Below are positions 8,130 through 16,939 of a stretch of DNA of 64,000 bases, piece after piece. Both the position numbers and the translations under genes were made by a program. This stretch comes from Nitrospira sp. GTDB lineage: Bacteria > Nitrospirota > Nitrospiria > Nitrospirales > Nitrospiraceae. Every line of letters starts with the position of its first letter. Within the stretch, counting starts at the first letter, position 1. The notes under the pieces were generated by a model. The model was not told where the DNA came from, ran no database searches, and saw nothing but the letters and a program-made list of their open reading frames with translations. Where the stretch lies: positions 34,781 through 98,780 of the forward strand of contig JADLEJ010000040.1 in NCBI GenBank assembly GCA_020846195.1, read 5' to 3'.

Positions 8130-8879
8130 TTACTGAGAGTCCGGCGGCTCGCTTCGACTCCGCACACTGAGTGCAATCAGGGTGCCGATGGTCACCAGCA
8201 CCAGCCAGAATGTCGGCCGCCCGTAGGAGGGATCGGAATATTCGATCAAATCGGTCAGCCGCCCGATCAGCAACGACATGCGGGCCATGACCGTGTACCC
8301 GAAGGCCGCGCCGAAGGCGATCATCAAAAACAATACACCCGTTCTGGCGACCGTCTTGCCAGGCCCGCGGTGCTCCACTGAAAAGAAAAAGTAGAACAAC
8401 ACGGAGCTGACGCCGATCAAGACGATAATGGCATTCACGCTGCTGGCCGGATTCATGAGATTCCACGAGAAGGCAACGCCATCGCCCGGCGTCAGCGCGA
8501 GCAACGGCCTGATCGTGTCTTCAATCTGCTTCAGGATAAACGACGACATGGTGCGTGGAATCGCCAAGCCCGCGCCGACCCCGACGATGAACGCAAAGGC
8601 ATAGCGCGATAACCAGGCAGCTTTCGGCACATAGCGCGTGAGCATGAGCAGTCCGATGGCGACTGGGATTAAGAGCGTCCATTCCTGATTCTCGACAATC
8701 GGCTTCCAGATGAGATGCAGAATGACCGTGTCGTACGTCTTCACGATCGTATAACCGACCGACACGCCGACATAGAGATTCTCCGCCAACTTGAACAGCG
8801 GATTATCCTTGTACAAAAACGAGAAGATGAACAGAGTCAACCCTGTCGCCACCCACGCGCCGATGATCGTTGCATCCAT
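8130..8879 (-). CDS. Polytopic membrane protein of unknown function
   Basis: A 249-residue protein with about seven hydrophobic helices, for example IIGAWVATGLTLFIFSFLY near the N-terminus, NAIIVLIGVSSVLFYFFFS in the middle and FWLVLVTIGTLIALSV near the C-terminus. The C-terminus (RSRSEPPDSQ) is charged and probably cytoplasmic. No family recognised. It sits 15 bp after the preceding gene of the cluster (start at 8879, previous stop at 8895) and 124 bp before the Memo-like gene, so it is likely an integral part of the same complex. Confidence 0.75.
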   Translation of the reverse strand: MDATIIGAWVATGLTLFIFSFLYKDNPLFKLAENLYVGVSVGYTIVKTYDTVILHLIWKPIVENQEWTLLIPVAIGLLMLTRYVPKAAWLSRYAFAFIVGVGAGLAIPRTMSSFILKQIEDTIRPLLALTPGDGVAFSWNLMNPASSVNAIIVLIGVSSVLFYFFFSVEHRGPGKTVARTGVLFLMIAFGAAFGYTVMARMSLLIGRLTDLIEYSDPSYGRPTFWLVLVTIGTLIALSVRSRSEPPDSQ

Positions 8880-8894
8880 ACTCTCGCCTATCCC

Positions 8895-9737
8895 CTAGGA
8901 CTGCGCGCCCTGTTGCCGCGCCTGGCGCCTGAGCGTGAAATAGAACACATTGCACAAGGCCACCAGCACGATGATCGCGACGTGGGTCGCCGATTGCGCA
9001 TCCATCCCCGCCACGGCCCGGCCTTTTTCCCCAATCAAACTTTCATATTCCGCCGCGCCGCGAAGGCCCCCGATCAGGCCGTTAATCTGGCCACTGCGCA
9101 ACAAGGGGTACAGCCCCGGAGCCATCACCCCGGTACAACCGCCGCCCAACTCGAATTTGTACTTGTCTTTCCCGAAGACGTACCAGGCCTCGACACCGGG
9201 ATTCCCCGCGCCCAGGCTAATCGCATAGGTCACGTCCTTGAGACTGTTGACGCCATCGAGCACCGGCTGCCCCTTGGTGGGCTTGCCGCCATAATCGCTG
9301 GGGAAGGCGTTGTAGAGATCCTGCCCCAGGTTGATGATGACGGCCGTGCCGCCTGGGCTCCAGCCGAGAAACACATAGTCGGTGCCGCGCTGCTTGCCGG
9401 ATTCGTTCGCCACTTTCGTCAGCAGCTCGTCCGCCATGCCCGTACCGGAGACCCACAGCGTCATCGCCACCACCCGGAGATTCTTCTTGAACGCATGGCG
9501 CAGAATGGCCACCGCCTGCGGATAGAGTTCCGGCTTCGAGGCGGGATCGAAATCGAGCGAGAGCAGCAACACCGAGCGTTCTGGCAAGCTTTCGATATGA
9601 TCGTAGACCCCGCGCACTTCTTGCGAAATTTTGATGGGCAGCCCGACCGGATAGAGCAGCGGCAGAAGCGTGCAGAGGCCGATCACCACGAAGATGATCC
9701 GCCGGTCGATCTTCAACATGCGCTCCGCGAAACTCAT
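8895..9737 (-). CDS. Membrane-anchored protein of unknown function, two terminal helices
   Basis: About 280 residues from the ATG at 9737. A helix near the N-terminus (IIFVVIGLCTLLPLLYPVG) and one at the C-terminus (ATHVAIIVLVALCNVFYFTL) flank a soluble domain of about 200 residues, probably extracytoplasmic. That domain is alpha/beta-like, with the segments VLLLSLDFDPASKPELYPQA, LRVVAMTLWVSGTGMADELL and DYVFLGWSPGGTAVIINLG, and a glycine-rich stretch FELGGGCTGVMAPGLYPL. It may bind a small ligand, but no family is recognised. Middle gene of the MutL/DUF6754 cluster. Confidence 0.75.
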   Translation of the reverse strand: MSFAERMLKIDRRIIFVVIGLCTLLPLLYPVGLPIKISQEVRGVYDHIESLPERSVLLLSLDFDPASKPELYPQAVAILRHAFKKNLRVVAMTLWVSGTGMADELLTKVANESGKQRGTDYVFLGWSPGGTAVIINLGQDLYNAFPSDYGGKPTKGQPVLDGVNSLKDVTYAISLGAGNPGVEAWYVFGKDKYKFELGGGCTGVMAPGLYPLLRSGQINGLIGGLRGAAEYESLIGEKGRAVAGMDAQSATHVAIIVLVALCNVFYFTLRRQARQQGAQS

Positions 9738-9759
9738 GACTGCCCGCACTCCGTAGCCA

Positions 9760-10410
9760 TCACTCTTTTCCACCGCCCAAATACGACCGTTCCACACCAA
9801 AGATGATCTTGAACGACAGCGCCACCGCCCCCAGGCTGACGCCGATCAAAATAGCCCGGCGCACGGAGGCGTTCAGCACGTTCAAGATCCACTGAGAAAT
9901 ATCCCCGCTGACCGGCACCAGATACTCGCCCAGCGGCACGCGGCCCATCATGACGATCACCGCGGCAATCAGCAGCACAGCGGCTTCCCGGCTCCTGGCG
10001 CGGAACGAACGATAAGCCGCCGAGGCAATGAAAAACGCCAGAATGGCGAACATCGTTCCTTGCAACGGAACCATCATAAAGTTGTACACCCAGCCGAATG
10101 CCGTCGAGACGCCTTCAACGCTTTCTTTGCCATCGGCCCACAGCCCGACGGCAATCGTGCCCAACAGACCGGCATACAGCACCACACTATAGCCCCAGCC
10201 CGCTTCTTTCCGGCGAATCTTGGCCGCATGCACATGGAACAGACTGGTCACACCCAGCACGAGCGCGAACCCGCCGATAATCTGGAGCCACTTCGTGGCC
10301 GAGGTGAGCAACTGTTCAGACGCGGGGTGCGGAACATAATACTGCCCCGCAAAAACCAGCCCGGTGATCAGCGTAATCAGCAGCGGCATTTGCCTGCGAA
10401 GGAAAATCAT
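9760..10410 (-). CDS. Polytopic membrane protein of unknown function
   Basis: The start at 10410 is chosen because it forms an ATGA overlap with the stop of the DUF6754 gene (stop at 10407), a sign of translational coupling; a longer open frame upstream is antisense to nothing and out of context. The 216-residue product has about six helices, including PLLITLITGLVFAGQYYVP, LQIIGGFALVLGVTSLFHVH and ILIGVSLGAVALSFKIIFGV. No family recognised. Together with its neighbours it would form a multi-helix inner-membrane assembly. Confidence 0.75.
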   Translation of the reverse strand: MIFLRRQMPLLITLITGLVFAGQYYVPHPASEQLLTSATKWLQIIGGFALVLGVTSLFHVHAAKIRRKEAGWGYSVVLYAGLLGTIAVGLWADGKESVEGVSTAFGWVYNFMMVPLQGTMFAILAFFIASAAYRSFRARSREAAVLLIAAVIVMMGRVPLGEYLVPVSGDISQWILNVLNASVRRAILIGVSLGAVALSFKIIFGVERSYLGGGKE

Positions 10411-11663
10411 TTCACATCCTTGAAAAGGTCCAATACATACTGCGGCCAGGCGGCCTGCGTCGCGACGCCCAGCGTCGCCAGCACAATTCCAACGGCGATC
10501 ACCGAAAGAATGACGACCTTCCCGATGTCTTGCCCGCGCAGCGTGCCTAACTGGACCGGCTCCCGCGAGAGATACGCGCTCGCGGCATACAGCTCTTCGC
10601 CGATCAGCGTGTAGTCGCACGTCGTCACGAAGAACGGCAGCTGATGATCCGAATCGGTTCCCGCGATCTGAATCGCCCCAGTGCTCGCGCCGGTCTCGGT
10701 CAGCAACAGCGCTTCGGCAAAATAGGAGCCCATGAAAAAATTGGCCGCCGGCTTCTTGCGCAGCATGATGCCATCGACCGCGGCGGTATAACTGAACTGA
10801 TCGCTCGTAATGAAAAAGTTGGAGTCTTCTTTGAACAAATCTGGCTTGCCCGCTTCGAGATAGGCCTGTTTGGTAATCTCCTGGCACACCGCCATCGTGA
10901 TCGGATCGCGATGCGGGACGAGCAACTCCGTCTCGTAGGCCGCCGCCTTCTTCGCCACCCGCCCTAAAATCACCGCCGCCGCAATCGTCGAGGGATCGTG
11001 CATATCGTGCGCGCCGGTTAGATACAGAATCGGCTTGCCCAATTCGGTCGAGCGGCCGATGGCCTCATCCACGGCATCGAGACCGGGAATGCGCCGCAGA
11101 AAAATCTCGCGGCGTTTGGCCTGCGCAATGGAATAAAACACCACCGCGCCGAAGCCTAGCGTCAAGACCAAGTTGTTCAGCACATTCCAGTTGAACCAAT
11201 TCGGCTGCGGGGTGGCTTGCAGGAGCGGCCCGACCGCTCGCGCTTGTCCTTCCTCTTGCCCCTGCCCTTGCACCATCGCGACCGCCACCGTATAGGCCGT
11301 CCCATCTTTCAGTTCGACGCCCTTTCCGTTCCGGATCACGAACTGATGCCAGTTGGGCTCTGCCGTCCTCGTCCACCAGGGTCCCTTGAGGTCTTTCACC
11401 AGGCGGGTCTGAGCCGGGAACTCGGCAATGACTTTTAATGACGCCGCATCTGTCGCACCGGCATCCCCAAGCAACACCTGATAGCGGGCATCAGCGCTGT
11501 CCAGAGGACTCGGCGCCCAATTCACCGTAAGACTTTCACCGCCATCATTCGGCGTATCGAATACAAGCACATTCCCTGGCGTCAGCAACCGTTCTTCTGC
11601 GCATGCAGGTGAATAGACACTCTCACTTACTACTCCGAATAGCAGGATGTTCAAAAAGACCAT
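10407..11663 (-). CDS. DUF6754-family membrane protein
   Basis: From the ATG at 11663 the product starts with a signal peptide (MVFLNILLFGVVSESVYSPA). Residues about 25-150 form a beta-rich, fibronectin-like extracytoplasmic part (VFDTPNDGGESLTVNWAPSP). A helix follows (LVLTLGFGAVVFYSIAQ), then a conserved cytoplasmic domain with FLRRIPGLDAVDEAIGRSTE, GAHDMHDPSTIAAAVILGRV and LVPHRDPITMAVCQEI, and a C-terminal helix. I recall this as DUF6754, function unknown. A GTG at 11771 overlapping the upstream stop (GTGA) would add 36 residues, but that stretch is translated palindromic repeat R2, so the real start is uncertain. It overlaps the next gene by 4 bp. Confidence 0.75.
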   Translation of the reverse strand: MVFLNILLFGVVSESVYSPACAEERLLTPGNVLVFDTPNDGGESLTVNWAPSPLDSADARYQVLLGDAGATDAASLKVIAEFPAQTRLVKDLKGPWWTRTAEPNWHQFVIRNGKGVELKDGTAYTVAVAMVQGQGQEEGQARAVGPLLQATPQPNWFNWNVLNNLVLTLGFGAVVFYSIAQAKRREIFLRRIPGLDAVDEAIGRSTELGKPILYLTGAHDMHDPSTIAAAVILGRVAKKAAAYETELLVPHRDPITMAVCQEITKQAYLEAGKPDLFKEDSNFFITSDQFSYTAAVDGIMLRKKPAANFFMGSYFAEALLLTETGASTGAIQIAGTDSDHQLPFFVTTCDYTLIGEELYAASAYLSREPVQLGTLRGQDIGKVVILSVIAVGIVLATLGVATQAAWPQYVLDLFKDVK

Positions 11664-11766
11664 CCAGCAAGGCCGCAGCGAGTGAAGGACCGAGGCGTAC
11701 CCTCTGGGGTACGTTGAGGGTCTGAACGATGCGAGAACGCCGCTGGGGGGATTTTTCAACATCCTG
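11643..11766. repeat. Palindromic intergenic element R2
   Basis: Termini CAGGATGTTCAAAAAG and TTTTTCAACATCCTG are inverted repeats; the centre contains the hairpin GTACCC-TCTG-GGGTAC followed by the conserved GTTGAGG, and GAGAACGCCGCTGG lies in the right arm. It ends 1 nt before the stop codon (11768-11770) of the upstream gene and overlaps the chosen start codon of the DUF6754 gene. Confidence 0.85.
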
Positions 11767-11767
11767 G

Positions 11768-12898
11768 TCACAAGCCTTCGATCACTTCGATATTCGTTCT
11801 CGGAATGACGGCAATCTGTCCATCCGGGAATCGCACTTCCAGCACGCGCGCATCGCTTTCCGTGGGAATCTTCTGGAGATCGGACGGGAGCGCCGAAACT
11901 TCTCCGATTTTGCCGAACAGCGGATCGCGAATGATGCGAACCGGGTCGCCGATCCGGATGCCTTCGCGCTGCGGCGCGGCAGCCACTCCGGCAGAGGCCG
12001 ACCCGGCAGGCTTCGCAATGATGATCTCGGGGCGAATGACCCCGGCGCGAATTTGCGTGGCGCCTGACACAGCCGCCTTTTCACCGGCGTGGGCGGAGAG
12101 AAGCGCAAACGTTTTCTGCGCCATTGGAATCGTGCCGAACCCTTCCGTAAGAATCAGCGTGAATCCCACCTGCTCCGTTCCGGTGATCGCCACCCCCAAG
12201 TCATACCCCAACAACGCTCGGAGATCCTTATCGTGAATGCCTCCCACCACCAACCCGGCGACGCCAAGCTCTTTCGCCTTGGCCATCGTCTCCGCTGAGA
12301 GAAACGATCCGCCGATCACGATCTTGCCCTTCATATCCGTCTTTAAATGAGCCGGAGTCAGAGCTTCGTCCGGTTTCGCGACCGCGATGACCAGCACACC
12401 GGAGGTCTCGCCGCCGATGCCGAAGATCCCCTGCACCAGACTGCACTGCGCCTCGACCGTGACCCCCTGGCGCGGATGCACCTCCACGACCGTCCCGTCC
12501 ACATAGGCCAGCAATTCCAGCACACGCGGCGGCTCGCGCAACAACACCTGTCCCGTGATGGTCGAGAGCGATTCGACCGTGCCGGTGATCGGAGACTTAA
12601 TCTCCGTCTTGAACCATTTAATCAGCGGCTTGTTCTCGGCCAGGATTTCATCTTTCCGAACCGACTCGCCTTCTTTCTTGATGAGATACTCTTTGATCTC
12701 GTCCGGTGCGACGCCGAGCTGATTCGCCAGATTCAGCGGATAGACTTTGCCTGGCAGCTCGGCCCTGGCGACCGGCTGATTGGATTGCACCAGATCACCA
12801 ACTGCAACCAGCACCGTGCCGGGCAACGGCAACTGCCGCCGCCGCCGCACGACCGTTTGTTCAGTCACTGTGAGTCCTGGTGTATAGGAATGCGCCAT
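11768..12898 (-). CDS. Protein with biotinyl/lipoyl-like hybrid motif and C-terminal KOW-like segment, unknown function
   Basis: A 376-residue soluble protein. The N-terminal third has hybrid-motif features seen in biotinyl/lipoyl-like folds (LPLPGTVLVAVGDLVQSNQP, then ITGTVESLSTITGQVLLREP), but no modified-lysine MKM motif is visible. The middle is a Rossmann-like segment (GKIVIGGSFLSAETMAKAKE, GVAGLVVGGIHDKDLRALLG). The end, IRIGDPVRIIRDPLFGKIGE, resembles a KOW motif. The combination is unusual and no family was recognised. It stands between MutL (with R3 between) and DUF6754 and is probably the cytoplasmic adaptor of the cluster. Confidence 0.75.
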   Translation of the reverse strand: MAHSYTPGLTVTEQTVVRRRRQLPLPGTVLVAVGDLVQSNQPVARAELPGKVYPLNLANQLGVAPDEIKEYLIKKEGESVRKDEILAENKPLIKWFKTEIKSPITGTVESLSTITGQVLLREPPRVLELLAYVDGTVVEVHPRQGVTVEAQCSLVQGIFGIGGETSGVLVIAVAKPDEALTPAHLKTDMKGKIVIGGSFLSAETMAKAKELGVAGLVVGGIHDKDLRALLGYDLGVAITGTEQVGFTLILTEGFGTIPMAQKTFALLSAHAGEKAAVSGATQIRAGVIRPEIIIAKPAGSASAGVAAAPQREGIRIGDPVRIIRDPLFGKIGEVSALPSDLQKIPTESDARVLEVRFPDGQIAVIPRTNIEVIEGL

Positions 12899-12900
12899 AA

Positions 12901-13023
12901 CAGGTTGCTGAAAAAGCCCTCCCGCTTCGTTCTCAGTCGCTCTGCTCCCTCGACGTACAAAACCGGTACGCCTCGGGATGCTCGCTCCTTGCGGCCTCGT
13001 CGAAGGCCATTTTGAGCAACCTG
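12901..13023. repeat. Palindromic intergenic element R3 (inverted orientation)
   Basis: Termini CAGGTTGCTGAAAAAG and TTTTGAGCAACCTG. Read on the minus strand its centre gives GGCGTACCGGTTTTGTACG, i.e. the family core with a GTAC/GTAC stem, so this is the only copy in opposite orientation. It fills the gap between the MutL-family gene and the hybrid-motif gene, ending 2 nt from the latter's ATG. Confidence 0.8.
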
Positions 13024-13048
13024 AGCAAGCAGAACAACGGTATCGCCC

Positions 13049-14884
13049 TTAGGACTTCGGATACAGATCGACCGCGTGGAACCATTTCGTCAGTGCCGCC
13101 ACCCGAGTAGATTCATCGACCGGGAGTTGCAAGGGCCTGCCTCGCCCGTCCAGCAAGAGGCCGGCGACTCCGCCCAATACCTCGCGGCTGACCGGCACAC
13201 CGGCGCCCTGCCCCAGATTCACCGTTTTCACCGGTTGCATCGTCAGCTTGGCCTTCTGATCCTGGCCCAGCGGAAACAGCCGCAGCTCGCCCATCTTCAG
13301 TTGATCCTTCACGACACGGCCATCGGGAAACGCGATGTCGTAATCCGCCAGCCGTTCGCCGTCTTTCAGCTGCCCGATCGGCGCCACGCAGGTGCCAAGA
13401 TAGACCATGCAATCGCGCACAAACACATCCGTTGCCGCTTTCTCATTGATCGTCGAGAGCACCCCCAGATGCGGCATCATGAAGATGCTGTCCACCGAGA
13501 GCATCGTGAGCCCGAGCGGCTCATAGGCGTCCACCATCATGAGCATCGATTGGATGCGGCGCGGCGCATGCGACAGAATCCCGCCGCTCCCGACAATTAA
13601 ATCCAGCTTCAGCATGTCCACCAAGCTCTTGCCGGAGGTCTGCTGTTCAAACGCATCGGAGATCGTGCGTTCTTGTTGAATGCCTTTCAGGCCGGTCGCG
13701 AGCGACTTGTGATGAATCAGCGCCAGCCGCAGCGCTTCGCGCGCAATCGCTTGCTCGATCTGCAACTCATCGAGCGTCTGCGGAATCGTCGTGGGCCGGA
13801 CCATCTTGTTCTTGATGCGGTTGCGCAGCGTCTGCTCGTCGATATTGAACGGCACCCAGCGCATGATATTCGCCAGCCCCGCCTCCGCCAGCACATTAGA
13901 AATGCTGTAGGACATGCCGAGATTGGCGCTGACCGTCCGGTTGAACAAACTGTCGAAGACCGAGAACACGTCCGTCGTTGCACCGCCGATATCCACGCCG
14001 ATCAGATTCAGATGCTCCCGCTTGGCGATCGTTTCCATGATGAGGCCCACCGCCGCCGGCGTCGGCATAATCGGCGCCCCGGCCATCTCGATCAGCTTTT
14101 TATAGCCCGGCGCCTGCTGCATCACATGTTCCAGAAACAGATCGTGGATCTTATTGCGGGCCGGCGCGAGATTTTCCTTTTCCAGCACCGGGCGGATATT
14201 GTCCGTCACCTCCAGCGCCGCCTTCTCGCCGAGAATCTTCCGCACCTGCGTCTGCGCGTCTTTGTTGCCCGCATAGATCAAGGGCAGCTTGTACGTCGCG
14301 CCGAACCGCGGGCGCGGCTCCGCCGCCGCGATGTATTCCGCCATTTCCACGACGTGTGTGACCGCGCCGCCGTCCGTCCCGCCGGACATCAGAATCATGT
14401 CGGGACGCATCGTCCTGATCCGTTCGATTTTTTCGTGCGGCAAGCGGCCGTCGTTCGAGGCCAGCGCATCGATGACAATCGCACCAGCGCCGAGCGCCGC
14501 CCGCTGCGCGCTCTCGCCCGTCATGTTCTGCACCACGCCCGTTACCATCATCTGCAAGCCGCCGCCGGCGCTGCTGGTCGAGATATAGATGTCGACGCCC
14601 GTTTTGGCATCGCGGCAAGGCGTGAGAATCTTTTCGCCGTCGAGAATCTTCCGGCCCGACAGCTCTTCAATTTCGGCAATCGCGTTGAGCACCCCGCGCG
14701 TCACATCCTCGAACGGCGCTTCCACCGTCGTCGGCGCTTCGCCTCGGAACGTCTGGCGGTACTCGTCACCGACTTTTTCAATGAGAATGGCTTTGGTCGT
14801 CGTGCTGCCGCAATCCGTCGCGACAATGACATTCAGGGGATGATCGATGACCGGCTTTTCGGAGGCGGGCAAAGCGGCGCTCAT
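13049..14884 (-). CDS. MutL-family ASKHA ATPase (glutamate mutase reactivase-like)
   Basis: A 611-residue protein with two nucleotide-binding loops of the ASKHA fold: VIVATDCGSTTTKAILIEKV at residues about 19-38 and LIGVDIGGATTDVFSVFDSL at about 293-312. Other family features are ISTSSAGGGLQMMVTG, DMILMSGGTDGGAVTHVVEM and GSGGILSHAPRR. MutL (GlmL) is linked in clostridia to the B12-dependent glutamate mutase, where it may reactivate the enzyme. Here no mutase subunit genes are present; instead it heads a membrane-protein cluster, so the substrate is probably different. The start overlaps the stop of the 123-residue gene by 4 bp (ATGA), showing coupling. Confidence 0.85.
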   Translation of the reverse strand: MSAALPASEKPVIDHPLNVIVATDCGSTTTKAILIEKVGDEYRQTFRGEAPTTVEAPFEDVTRGVLNAIAEIEELSGRKILDGEKILTPCRDAKTGVDIYISTSSAGGGLQMMVTGVVQNMTGESAQRAALGAGAIVIDALASNDGRLPHEKIERIRTMRPDMILMSGGTDGGAVTHVVEMAEYIAAAEPRPRFGATYKLPLIYAGNKDAQTQVRKILGEKAALEVTDNIRPVLEKENLAPARNKIHDLFLEHVMQQAPGYKKLIEMAGAPIMPTPAAVGLIMETIAKREHLNLIGVDIGGATTDVFSVFDSLFNRTVSANLGMSYSISNVLAEAGLANIMRWVPFNIDEQTLRNRIKNKMVRPTTIPQTLDELQIEQAIAREALRLALIHHKSLATGLKGIQQERTISDAFEQQTSGKSLVDMLKLDLIVGSGGILSHAPRRIQSMLMMVDAYEPLGLTMLSVDSIFMMPHLGVLSTINEKAATDVFVRDCMVYLGTCVAPIGQLKDGERLADYDIAFPDGRVVKDQLKMGELRLFPLGQDQKAKLTMQPVKTVNLGQGAGVPVSREVLGGVAGLLLDGRGRPLQLPVDESTRVAALTKWFHAVDLYPKS

Positions 14885-15252
14885 CGAGCCGCCATTTCCT
14901 GAGGAGTCGACGCCGCCTCGATCAACGCAATGAGGTGAACGGTCGTATCGCGGCGCTCAAGCAGCGCGGCGACTTGCGACACTTCCTGGGCGCTGAATGC
15001 CAGTTCGATAATAGGCGCAAAGAAATGCAGCGCCTGGCTGCCCAGAAAACTCATCGGGCCGAGCGATTCGAGAAACATGACCGCCGGAGCGGCCATGCGC
15101 CGCTGCACCACCGCATCCGCGATGCGTTGCAACAACGCCAGCTCCTCATGCGCCAAGGTCTCGACTTCAGCGCGAGTGGAAAAGGCATGGGCCAGTCCCG
15201 CACGAACCCGGTCCCATTTTTCCGTTAGCGAGGCCTTGGTGAAGGAAGCCAT
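14881..15252 (-). CDS. Small alpha-helical protein of unknown function (first gene of MutL cluster)
   Basis: A 123-residue protein beginning MASFTKASLTEKWDRVRAGL, with predicted helices throughout (LAHEELALLQRIADAVVQRR, QVAALLERRDTTVHLIALIE). No signal peptide or membrane segment. It is the first gene of the minus-strand MutL/DUF6754/Memo cluster and overlaps mutL-like by 4 bp. No family is recognised; the strict coupling suggests it is a partner or regulator of the ATPase. Confidence 0.7.
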   Translation of the reverse strand: MASFTKASLTEKWDRVRAGLAHAFSTRAEVETLAHEELALLQRIADAVVQRRMAAPAVMFLESLGPMSFLGSQALHFFAPIIELAFSAQEVSQVAALLERRDTTVHLIALIEAASTPQEMAAR

Positions 15253-15585
15253 AAATATGTGGAAAGGCAGTCAAAACGGTTATGGGAAGGCATTATAGGA
15301 AGGGGGTGGAAGAGAGTCAATTGAACCGGTTTGATCATGAAACTAGCTACTCTTTCGGCTCTCAGATCGCCACTATTAGGATCAAACAAGTCAATTCCCG
15401 GTTACACAGCCCATCCCTGAAAGCCATCTTTTCAACAGATTTTCTCGCAGCGTGGGCCACTCCGAGCAAGGCAATTGAACGCAGCAAGGCGACATTGCAT
15501 CTCTAGTAAGCTTTGGCTAGCCTAGCGTTCCATTACATGGCCGAATTGCTCAGGGCGCAACCGAAGAAGTAAGGAGCTTAGAAGA
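15253..15585. other. Intergenic region, divergent, between MutL cluster and FRG gene
   Basis: About 330 bp, more AT-rich to the eye than the cluster to its left. It must hold the promoter of the eight-gene cluster and that of the FRG gene, but no convincing -35/-10 pair was found. It marks the left edge of an accessory stretch. Confidence 0.35.
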
Positions 15586-16695
15586 ATGAAGGGACAATGG
15601 ATTGGAGACTATACTGGATACAATAAAGGGCTAATCATGCTGAACGTGGATGATAGAGGAAGCTACTTCCAAGGAGTAGCCTACCTCAATGAGAGCAACA
15701 ACCAGCTACCAAGTGTAGCTGCATCATTTTCCACAAAGAACAAGGATCGGACCTTTGAGTTTCGAACAAATGAGCTTCTCCCAATTCACCCACACACTGG
15801 TGTTGCAGCCACATGGAACACTGTTAAACAGTTTTATAGCGACCAAGTTCAATTGTCCGAGTACGCAGATGTCAGGGGGAAATGGAACGACGACTTCGTA
15901 GAACTTTCATGGATCACCCAACTAGGCATTCAGGGCACTTGCAAGCTATCAAGGACCCAAGCAGATCAGCCATCGAACCTTAAGCCACTCGAAATGGATT
16001 GGAACAGCTACAAGGGACATGTCACAACTTTGGAGGGGCGACGGTACTTATTCAGAGGTCAACGTGAGCCCTGGAGGCTTCGTACTTCTTTTCATCGTAC
16101 CGGAAGAGCCGATCTCAATAGGTTTCTCAGTGAGGATATACCAACCCTACACAGACATTTAAGCGCACGGACTAAGCACATATTCAAGCTAGAGATACCA
16201 GACGAAAACGGAGCGTTCTTCAATCTCGTGCAACACCATGGATACCCCACCCCACTGCTAGACTGGACTTACTCCCCTTATGTAGCAGCCTTTTTCGCGT
16301 ATCGAGAAGTTCCACGAGTAACGGCACAATCCGTGACTGATTCTCAGAAAGTCAGAATTTTTGTCTTCGACCAGGTGAAATGGAAAAGCACTCTAAACCA
16401 GGTCAGACAATTGATCATTCCAGGCCCCCACGTCTCAATTGGTGAATTCATTGCGATAGAGAATGAAAGAATGATTCCTCAGCAGGCAGCATCTACTATC
16501 ACCAACATTGATGACATCGAAACCTACATCACATCTAAAGAATTGGATGGCAAGAGGTTTCTTGAGGCTATTGACCTTCCAGTAAGTTCTCGGAAAACTG
16601 TCATGCAGGAGTTGAGCTACATGGGAATCACTGCGGGCTCTCTATTTCCTGGGCTAGACGGGGCATGCGAAGAATTACGCGAGCGCAACTTCTAG
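15586..16695 (+). CDS. FRG-domain protein
   Basis: A 369-residue protein, start with AAGGAG upstream. The N-terminal part (1-140) is beta-rich and unassigned. From about 157 it has the FRG signature: YLFRGQREPWRLRTSFHR (phenylalanine-arginine-glycine), then NLVQHHGYPTPLLDWTYSPY and VAAFFAYREVP. FRG domains are common in accessory loci and phage-defence contexts; the biochemical activity is not established. Codon use and base composition are more AT-rich than the flanking housekeeping genes, which points to acquisition. It faces the PIN/antitoxin pair tail to tail. Confidence 0.8.
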   Translation: MKGQWIGDYTGYNKGLIMLNVDDRGSYFQGVAYLNESNNQLPSVAASFSTKNKDRTFEFRTNELLPIHPHTGVAATWNTVKQFYSDQVQLSEYADVRGKWNDDFVELSWITQLGIQGTCKLSRTQADQPSNLKPLEMDWNSYKGHVTTLEGRRYLFRGQREPWRLRTSFHRTGRADLNRFLSEDIPTLHRHLSARTKHIFKLEIPDENGAFFNLVQHHGYPTPLLDWTYSPYVAAFFAYREVPRVTAQSVTDSQKVRIFVFDQVKWKSTLNQVRQLIIPGPHVSIGEFIAIENERMIPQQAASTITNIDDIETYITSKELDGKRFLEAIDLPVSSRKTVMQELSYMGITAGSLFPGLDGACEELRERNF

Positions 16696-16781
16696 ACACT
16701 AGCGAAGAGGCCACTCAAAAAGCACACAGCTTGAGTGGGGTTACGCATTCGACTAATACTCAACTCTCTCCTAGATATTCG

Positions 16782-16885
16782 CTAGCCCTTCTTCTGCCCA
16801 ATCTTGCTCTCCGTCCCGTTCCAGAGTCGTTCAATGTTCCCCTTGTGCTTCAGCACAATGAGGCTGCTGACAACGGCGAACAAGG
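16782..16885 (-). repeat. Second copy of the plsY 3' end
   Basis: On the minus strand this encodes SSLIVLKHKGNIERLWNGTE and then SKIGQKKG plus a stop codon, closely matching the end of intact plsY (17670-17772), with eight or so mismatches in about 80 bp by eye and mostly conservative residue changes. The copies lie about 890 bp apart with a PIN toxin and antitoxin between them. No upstream part of plsY is present. Confidence 0.8.
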
Positions 16886-16939
16886 TCAAAAAAAAGACTT
16901 TGGAATTCAATTCCTCTGCTTCTCACTTGCGAGAGGTCC

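Noticed and set aside
11664..11771. N-terminal extension of the DUF6754 protein from the GTG at 11771
   Set aside because: The extra 36 residues are translated palindromic repeat (R2) and precede an otherwise good signal peptide; the overlap with the upstream stop keeps it as an alternative only.
13673..14902. 409-codon plus-strand frame opposite the MutL-family gene
   Set aside because: Arg/His-rich antisense composition; the minus strand has two clear ATP-binding loops.
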